Assembly (NCBI GenBank): GCA_031363705.1
Contig: JANLUX010000439.1
Coordinates: forward strand, 1-11,969
Length of the DNA stretch: 11,969 bases
Reading direction: 5' to 3'
Source: JANLUX01 sp031363705
GTDB lineage: Bacteria > Bacteroidota > Bacteroidia > AKYH767-A > OLB10
Made by a program: the position numbers and the translations under genes. A model generated the notes under the pieces. It saw only the letters and a program-made list of their open reading frames with translations. It did no database searches and was not told the origin of the DNA. Below, piece after piece: positions 6,999 to 11,969 of the stretch. The number at the start of each line of letters is the position of its first letter. Positions within the stretch are counted from its first letter, which is position 1.

Positions 6999-8261
6999 CT
7001 ATCTCAAAATATACATCCGGTAACTATCAAGCTTCACTAATACAAAGAGCAAAATAGTGAAACTCCACAGTGACGAACCACCATAACTAAAAAACGGTAG
7101 CGGAATACCTATAACAGGTGCAAGCCCAATCGCCATTCCAACGTTAATCATAAGATGAAAAAATAAAATGGAGGCAACACCATACGCGTAGATACGGGTG
7201 TACTGTGATCGCTGTCGCTCTGCAATGAAAATAATCCTGTATAACAATCCAAGAAATAACAGGAGCACCACCGTTGTTCCTACAAATCCCCATTCTTCAC
7301 CTACCGTGCAAAAAATAAAATCAGTGCTTTGTTCAGGAACGAAATCATATTTTGTTTGTGTGCCTTGCAAATATCCTTTACCCAATAATCCTCCACTGCC
7401 GATGGCAATCAAACTTTGGTTGACATTATAACCTGCTCCTTTAGGATCAGATTTTTTTCCTAGCAAAACATCAATCCGTTCACGTTGATGTGCCTGCAGA
7501 ATTTTGTTGTAGGCAAAATCAACACTTTTAACAACGCCACAAGCGAGCAATGTGATGGATAGGATTACCAACAAGTTTTTACGTGTTTTGCGCATCAATA
7601 AATAAACAATTAAACCAAGCGAGCCAATTGCAATCAGCAGGATGTAACTCTTTACCATTAACGCAATCACAAAAAGAAACGCAGCAAAAAACCCGAAGAT
7701 GAGTACATTCTGCGATAAACCTTCGCGATACAATACGAATATGAATGCTGCAAAAACCAAAGCAGAACCTGTATCGTTTTGCTTTAAAATAATGGCAGCA
7801 GGAAGTAACACAATTAAGCCTGCTATAATTTTTGTCTTCAAATCCTCCATACGAATGTTGAGTGTGCTCAGATATTTCGCAAGCGCCATGTTGGTTGCAA
7901 ACTTTGCAAACTCTGATGGCTGTAATTTGAAGCTGCCAATGTCAATCCATGCAACCGCTCCTTTAATGTCTCTTGCAACAACAAGCACAACTAATAGCAG
8001 CAGCATCATAAAAGCATAGATGGGGTAAGAAAATGCAGCATAAAATTTTCCGTCAATGATCATAATTCCCAGTGCAATCAGCAACGATGATCCAATCCAG
8101 ATCATTTGCTTGCCATAGCTTTGAGTAAGGTCGAAAATGCTATTGTGTTCTACATTATATACAGCAGCGTAAATATTCAACCAACCCATTACTACAAGTA
8201 CGAGGTAGATGCTGACCAGCAACCAATCAATATTTTCAAAGATGCTTTTTTGCCGTCTCAT
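6999..8261 (-). CDS. rodA: Peptidoglycan glycosyltransferase RodA (SEDS family)
   Basis: The 420-residue multi-pass inner-membrane protein belongs to the FtsW/RodA/SpoVE family and polymerises lipid II into glycan strands for cell elongation. Family motifs appear in order: GAVAWIDIGSFKLQPSEFAK (101-120), KQNDTGSALVF (160-170), the large extracellular loop with DPKGAGYNVNQSLIAIGSGG (272-291) where the conserved Asp272 is the probable catalytic residue, STDFIFCTVGEEWGF (312-326), and the family signature PVIGIPLPFFSYGGSS (382-397). About ten hydrophobic helices are visible. The gene overlaps the 3' end of mrdA by 26 bases, and the cognate transpeptidase PBP2 is encoded immediately upstream, which favours RodA over FtsW. 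The start ATG follows an A-rich stretch without a Shine-Dalgarno motif. Confidence 0.96.
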   Translation of the reverse strand: MRRQKSIFENIDWLLVSIYLVLVVMGWLNIYAAVYNVEHNSIFDLTQSYGKQMIWIGSSLLIALGIMIIDGKFYAAFSYPIYAFMMLLLLVVLVVARDIKGAVAWIDIGSFKLQPSEFAKFATNMALAKYLSTLNIRMEDLKTKIIAGLIVLLPAAIILKQNDTGSALVFAAFIFVLYREGLSQNVLIFGFFAAFLFVIALMVKSYILLIAIGSLGLIVYLLMRKTRKNLLVILSITLLACGVVKSVDFAYNKILQAHQRERIDVLLGKKSDPKGAGYNVNQSLIAIGSGGLLGKGYLQGTQTKYDFVPEQSTDFIFCTVGEEWGFVGTTVVLLLFLGLLYRIIFIAERQRSQYTRIYAYGVASILFFHLMINVGMAIGLAPVIGIPLPFFSYGGSSLWSFTILLFVLVKLDSYRMYILR

Positions 8262-10152
8262 TTTTTTTATTCGTGTCCACCACTTTCTCTCCTTTCAACT
8301 CTTTTAATTCCTTTTGCACTTTAATAACAGGAACTTTAACATAATCTTCTCCAGGCAGCAGTACACCTTTCAACATTCTTTCTTCCAGAGCCGGTCTCGA
8401 AATACTGTCACGCAAATATTTTTCCATCATCAAACTTGCAATCGGAGCTGCCCATGTTCCTCCAAAACCGGCATTCTCTACCATTACTGCAATAGCAATC
8501 TTTGGATTATCACGTGGAGCAAATGCAACAAACAAACTATGATCTTTACCGTGAGGATTTTGTGCGGTACCCGTTTTACCACAAATAATTGTAGTATCAA
8601 ATCTTGCAACCCGCGCTGTTCCCGCTTCCACCACTTTTTGCATACCATCATGCACAATTTCAAAATTTCGCTGAGAAATATTTACCATGTGTTTTTCCTG
8701 CAGGTTCCGGGAATCATTCGGTTTATTACCAATCTTTTTAATCACGTGTGGTGTATAGTAATAGCCTTTGTTGGCAATGATGCAAATGATATTTGCCATT
8801 TGCAAAGGTGTTATTCCTAATTCACCCTGTCCGATTCCCAATGAATAAATGGTGGAAGCTTTCCAGCGACCGGAGCCATAAATCTTATCGTAAAATGCAA
8901 CTGAAGGCAACAGTCCTTTTAGCTCATGTGGCATATCAACACCCAGCTTTATGCCTATGCCGAAACTTTCCATATAAGACCGCCATTTCTCATAACCATG
9001 CTGACTTTTACCATACTTGCGATTGTCCACAAACGTCCGGAAGGTATTGCAGAAGTATGGATTGCAGGAATATTGGATTGCACCACGCAGTTCTACAGGA
9101 GGATGCGGATGGCATTTCACTGATTTACTTCCAACTCTGAAACTGTGAGCAAATGAAGTTTGTTCATTAATAATTCCTTCCTGCAACGCAGCCAATGTAC
9201 TGGTTAATTTAAAGGTTGATCCGGGTGGATAATAAGCCATCATCGGTCGGTTGAATAAGGGCTTGACAGGATCTTTCAGCAGCTCTGCATAATTTCTGGA
9301 ACGTACACGACCCACCATTAAATTGGGATCATAAGAAGGACTGGAAATCATTGCAAGAATTTCTCCTGTAGAAGGTTCAATCGCTACAACGCTTCCTATT
9401 TTATTCTGCATCAGCTTCTCTCCATATTTCTGCAACTCTGCATCAAGAGAAGAAACAAGGTTTGTTCCGGTGATTGCAAGTGTATCATACTGACCGTTTC
9501 TAAATCGACCTTTCTCTCTGTTAAATACATCCACCATCACCACCCTTACTCCACGCTTGCCACGAAGATCCGTTTCATAGCTCTGCTCAATGCCGCTGAT
9601 ACCGATATAATCACCTGAACGGTAGTATGGATATTTTTTAATCAGGTCATCATTAACCTCACCAATGTAGCCCAGTAAATGAGCAGCTGTATTGTCAGGA
9701 TATTTTCTCAACGTTCGTGGTTGTGCATAAAATCCATTGAACTTATATAGTTTTTCCTGGAGGGTAGCATAGGTTTCTGCCGGTATTTGTTTTTCAAAGA
9801 TGGATGCTTTGTAAGTGGAAAATTGTTTGGCTTTAGCCAGTTTATCAATGAAACTTTCTTTGGTTATTCCGAGCAACTGGCAGAATTCCATTGTATCCAT
9901 CTCACTCACCTGCCGTGGAATTATCATCAGATCATACACAGCCTGGTTGTAAGCAAGTATTTTTCCTTTACGATCGTATATCATTCCACGTGCAGGATAA
10001 TCTATCACATAACGAAGCACATTATTATTTGCAGAAACAGTATAACTTTCTTCCAGCACCTGTATATAAAACAAACGCAGTAAAAAAATAATTATCACAG
10101 CAGTGAAAATGCTGAGTACCACAAAACGTTGTCCTGTAGAAGCGTTATTCAT
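8236..10152 (-). CDS. mrdA: Penicillin-binding protein 2 (elongation transpeptidase)
   Basis: The 638-residue class B penicillin-binding protein crosslinks peptidoglycan during elongation and partners with RodA. One N-terminal membrane anchor (about 10-30) is followed by the PBP dimerisation domain (DYPARGMIYDRKGKILAYN at 51-69; GISGIEQSYETDLRGKRG at 184-201). The transpeptidase domain contains all three catalytic motifs: SxxK at Ser312-Lys315 (PPGSTFK), SxN at 362-364 (YSCNPYF), and KTGTAQ at 526-531. The GISGIE segment and pairing with rodA identify the PBP2 class rather than FtsI. After the catalytic domain there is a Lys/Glu-rich tail (about 607-638), whose coding sequence overlaps the start of rodA. 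The gene follows mreD by 36 bases and is probably in the same transcript. Confidence 0.96.
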   Translation of the reverse strand: MNNASTGQRFVVLSIFTAVIIIFLLRLFYIQVLEESYTVSANNNVLRYVIDYPARGMIYDRKGKILAYNQAVYDLMIIPRQVSEMDTMEFCQLLGITKESFIDKLAKAKQFSTYKASIFEKQIPAETYATLQEKLYKFNGFYAQPRTLRKYPDNTAAHLLGYIGEVNDDLIKKYPYYRSGDYIGISGIEQSYETDLRGKRGVRVVMVDVFNREKGRFRNGQYDTLAITGTNLVSSLDAELQKYGEKLMQNKIGSVVAIEPSTGEILAMISSPSYDPNLMVGRVRSRNYAELLKDPVKPLFNRPMMAYYPPGSTFKLTSTLAALQEGIINEQTSFAHSFRVGSKSVKCHPHPPVELRGAIQYSCNPYFCNTFRTFVDNRKYGKSQHGYEKWRSYMESFGIGIKLGVDMPHELKGLLPSVAFYDKIYGSGRWKASTIYSLGIGQGELGITPLQMANIICIIANKGYYYTPHVIKKIGNKPNDSRNLQEKHMVNISQRNFEIVHDGMQKVVEAGTARVARFDTTIICGKTGTAQNPHGKDHSLFVAFAPRDNPKIAIAVMVENAGFGGTWAAPIASLMMEKYLRDSISRPALEERMLKGVLLPGEDYVKVPVIKVQKELKELKGEKVVDTNKKNETAKKHL

Positions 10153-10188
10153 TAATGTAAAGGTAAAAAGTAGAAAGCTGCAGATGCA

Positions 10189-10704
10189 CTATCGTTCTTC
10201 TGATTTAGTAAATAAATATTGAGTTATAATAATTAGTAAAAGTGTGACTGCTGCACTAATTATTGCACGAATGAATGTGCTGAAAAATTCACTGAACCTG
10301 AATACTTCAATATAAAAAAGAACAACATGATGCACAATCACCATCACTGTTGAATAAATAATAAACCATTGAAATCCGAATTGTTTCACTGAAGGCACAG
10401 CTTCCGGGTCATACCCGTCACGGGGAGCAATAATTTTTAACCAACCAGGACGGAGGTAAGCCACCAGCACACAAGCTGCTGCATGCATTCCGGTAGTATT
10501 GGTAAAAAGATCAACAGTGATGCCGGTTGCAAATGCAATGATCAACAAAACAATACGAGGAGTGCGAACAGGCAACATCAGAATAAATAATACATAGAGA
10601 AAAGGATTGATGTAGCCGCTGATCTCAACATGATTGAGCACCAACACCTGCACAGCGATGAGGATAATGAAACGAAAAACTATTTTTAATATTTCAATGA
10701 TCAT
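10189..10704 (-). CDS. mreD: Rod shape-determining protein MreD
   Basis: The 171-residue protein is almost entirely hydrophobic, with about five membrane helices. It ends in a short charged tail (FTKSEER). The segment VDLFTNTTGMHAAACVLVAYLRP (about 85-107) resembles the (V)DL(F)..T.G.HA... motif of MreD proteins in Bacteroidota, and is followed by a charged loop (PRDGYDPEAVPS). MreD works in the inner membrane with MreC to link cytoplasmic MreB filaments to PBP2 and RodA. MreD sequences are poorly conserved, so the call leans on topology and on position between mreC and mrdA. The start codon overlaps the mreC 3' end by 11 bases, consistent with coupled translation. Confidence 0.9.
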   Translation of the reverse strand: MIIEILKIVFRFIILIAVQVLVLNHVEISGYINPFLYVLFILMLPVRTPRIVLLIIAFATGITVDLFTNTTGMHAAACVLVAYLRPGWLKIIAPRDGYDPEAVPSVKQFGFQWFIIYSTVMVIVHHVVLFYIEVFRFSEFFSTFIRAIISAAVTLLLIIITQYLFTKSEER

Positions 10705-11530
10705 CCGTCTTATTGTTTGCTTCGAGTGTTCGTTGCTCTTCTTTCAGGATATTATTTATGATATACACATGCGACAGTTTTTGAAACTGTGTGCTGAGGT
10801 GAACTTCAATATCATGAAAATTTGATCCTGCAGCAACCCGTGCATCGGTTATTCTCCCAATCATAATTCCCGCAGGAAAAATAGAAGAGAAGGAAGTAGT
10901 AACTATCGTATCACCTTTTTGAACAGGCACAGTTTTGTCAATTTCTTTAAGTGATGCAAAATAGGGAGAGCCGCCTTCCCACACCAGTGAACCAAAAAAT
11001 TCATTGCGTTTAATCTTGGCACTGATTCGTGTATCCTTGTGCAGCAATGACATAACAGTGCAAAAATGTGGTGACACCTGTTTAACAATTCCTACAATTC
11101 CATCACTGCAAATCACACCCATCTCCGGCTTAATGCCTTCCATACTTCCTTTATTAAGTGTGAGATAATTGTTTCTCCGGTTAACGGAATTATTAATCAC
11201 TTTGGCAGTGATAAAATTATATTGCTGATGATTTATGGAGTCATCAATTGTTGTGAGCAAAGTATCTTTTTCATAAATCGCATCTTTTAAAGAATTCCTG
11301 AGTCGTGCATTGTCCTCTGCAAGTGATGCGTTGTCATCTTTTAAATGAATGTATTCTTTCAGATAATTAACACCTTCCATTGATTTTGCCACCAGCGCAT
11401 TGGATGCATTGAAAGCTGAAGCATTCTGGAATTTATTGTTTTGTACAAGCAGGAAAAAGCAATAAATCTCAAGAGCAAAAAAAGCAAGTGTAAAATTATT
11501 TCGCCAGAGAAGAAGAAAGAGGTTTTTCAT
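10694..11530 (-). CDS. mreC: Rod shape-determining protein MreC
   Basis: The 278-residue protein has a short cytoplasmic N-terminus, one membrane helix (about 13-30), a predicted coiled coil (about 52-95, with LKEYIHLKDDNASLAEDNARL-type heptads) and a periplasmic beta-rich domain. The last contains the family hallmarks NYLTLNKGSMEGIKPEMGVI (121-140), GIVGIVKQVSPHFCTVMSLLH (144-164) and GDTIVTTSFSSIFPAGIMIG (206-225). MreC forms a periplasmic scaffold that activates PBP2/RodA and links to MreB. A Lys/Asp/Asn-rich C-terminal tail of about 16 residues follows the last barrel strand. It lies between mreB and mreD and overlaps mreD by 11 bases. About 100 bases separate it from mreB, the largest gap in this block. 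Confidence 0.96.
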   Translation of the reverse strand: MKNLFLLLWRNNFTLAFFALEIYCFFLLVQNNKFQNASAFNASNALVAKSMEGVNYLKEYIHLKDDNASLAEDNARLRNSLKDAIYEKDTLLTTIDDSINHQQYNFITAKVINNSVNRRNNYLTLNKGSMEGIKPEMGVICSDGIVGIVKQVSPHFCTVMSLLHKDTRISAKIKRNEFFGSLVWEGGSPYFASLKEIDKTVPVQKGDTIVTTSFSSIFPAGIMIGRITDARVAAGSNFHDIEVHLSTQFQKLSHVYIINNILKEEQRTLEANNKTDDH

Positions 11531-11555
11531 TTAGAATGAACTGAAAATAATTCCT

Positions 11556-11618
11556 CTCGTAAAGGCGTAAAGACACAAAGTTTTTAATGGTTGCTTAGTG
11601 TCTTTGCGTCTATGCAAG
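11556..11618. repeat. Imperfect inverted repeat between mreB and mreC
   Basis: Two 25-base arms (11556-11580 and 11594-11618) are separated by a 13-base spacer. The arms share an uninterrupted 8-base core, AAAGACAC against GTGTCTTT. Read as RNA from the - strand, 20 of 25 positions pair, including one G-U. The arms contain the wording CTTAGTGTCTTTGCGTC, which resembles palindromic repeats I recall being scattered in intergenic regions of Bacteroidota genomes. There is no long T-tract directly after the stem on the - strand, so it does not look like a classical intrinsic terminator. The remaining bases of the 11531-11632 gap carry no clear promoter or ORF. Confidence 0.7.
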
Positions 11619-11632
11619 AAAAAGAAATACAT

Positions 11633-11969
11633 CTATGGGATCAGGAACTTGAAGCGGTCAATATTTTTAAGTGCAATACCTGTACCTCTTACAACCGCTC
11701 TCAAGGGATCTTCAGCAATGTGAACAGGCAATTTGGTTTTCATTGCAATGCGTTTATCAAGTCCACGTAATAATGCTCCACCACCGGTGAGGTAAATTCC
11801 GGTGCGATAAATATCAGCACTTAATTCAGGAGGAGTTATCTCCAATGCTTTTAAAATAGCTTCTTCAATTTTAGAAATGGATTTATCCAAAGCATGCCCA
11901 ATTTCAGAATAGCTCACCGTAATTTCTTTTGGAATACCCGTCATCAGATCGCGTCCATGCACAGCATAA
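11633..11969 (-). CDS. mreB: Rod shape-determining protein MreB, C-terminal part (5' end outside window)
   Basis: About 111 residues from the C-terminus of an actin-like MreB are visible; the frame stays open to the right edge, and the apparent GTG near 11960 is an internal valine. The visible part starts in the GRDLMTGIPKEITVS segment and includes the nucleotide-binding IYLTGGGALLRGLD motif and the typical ending EDPLRAVVRGTGIALKNIDRFKFLI. MreB is about 340 residues, so roughly two thirds lies outside. It forms membrane-bound ATP-dependent filaments that direct lateral-wall synthesis by the MreC/MreD/PBP2/RodA machinery encoded downstream. The promoter for the whole block is presumably upstream of this gene, outside the window. 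Confidence 0.96.
   Translation of the reverse strand, partial: YAVHGRDLMTGIPKEITVSYSEIGHALDKSISKIEEAILKALEITPPELSADIYRTGIYLTGGGALLRGLDKRIAMKTKLPVHIAEDPLRAVVRGTGIALKNIDRFKFLIP

Noticed and set aside
8314..8820. A 168-residue + strand ORF opposite mrdA.
   Set aside because: It is Cys/His/Phe/Asn-rich with no domain-like pattern and is antisense to a complete, motif-bearing PBP2 gene; it is a shadow frame.
11960..11962. A GTG as a start codon giving a short MreB-like protein of 109 residues.
   Set aside because: The frame continues to the right edge, and the sequence is the normal C-terminal third of MreB, so this is a window truncation and not a short gene.

Overview
The window looks like chromosomal DNA of a Bacteroidota bacterium, perhaps of the Chitinophagales/Sphingobacteriales side, though the order cannot be fixed from this sequence. 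The evidence is the AT-rich composition, A-rich translation starts without Shine-Dalgarno motifs, two exact TAnnTTTG -7 boxes, and the gene content: a flexirubin/aryl-polyene type ACP-ketosynthase set, a small outer-membrane beta-barrel protein, and an mreBCD-mrdA-rodA block in one run. I see no tRNA, rRNA, CRISPR array, transposase or phage gene.

Region 1 (1-4270) is one edge of a probable secondary-metabolite locus. On the + strand, four tightly packed genes run from beyond the left edge: the C-terminal part of an ABC-2 exporter permease, an acyl carrier protein, an active FabF-like ketosynthase and a ketosynthase-like protein without catalytic residues (a chain-length-factor-like partner). 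They overlap by 1 base, abut, or are 5 bases apart, so they are almost certainly one operon. A class I O-methyltransferase-like protein converges on them from the - strand. Together they could build and methylate an ACP-bound polyene or aryl-polyene chain, as in flexirubin-type pigments, with the ABC permease as a possible exporter. The rest of the cluster would lie to the left of the window.

Region 2 (4271-6998) holds a secreted outer-membrane beta-barrel protein with its own -7 box and a strong intrinsic terminator, and a convergent glutamine-dependent NAD+ synthetase gene (nadE) with a recognisable -7 box.

Region 3 (6999-11969) is the cell-elongation block on the - strand, transcribed right to left: mreB (C-terminal end only), mreC, mreD, mrdA (PBP2) and rodA. 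MreB filaments, the MreC/MreD membrane scaffold, the PBP2 transpeptidase and the RodA glycosyltransferase form the elongasome for lateral-wall synthesis. mreC/mreD overlap by 11 bases and mrdA/rodA by 26. The only sizeable gap, between mreB and mreC, contains a 25-base imperfect inverted repeat that resembles a dispersed palindromic element.

The genes are mostly well-known families. The points most worth a second look are the catalytically degenerate ketosynthase partner, the methyltransferase lacking the usual catalytic histidine, and the hairpin repeat between mreB and mreC.
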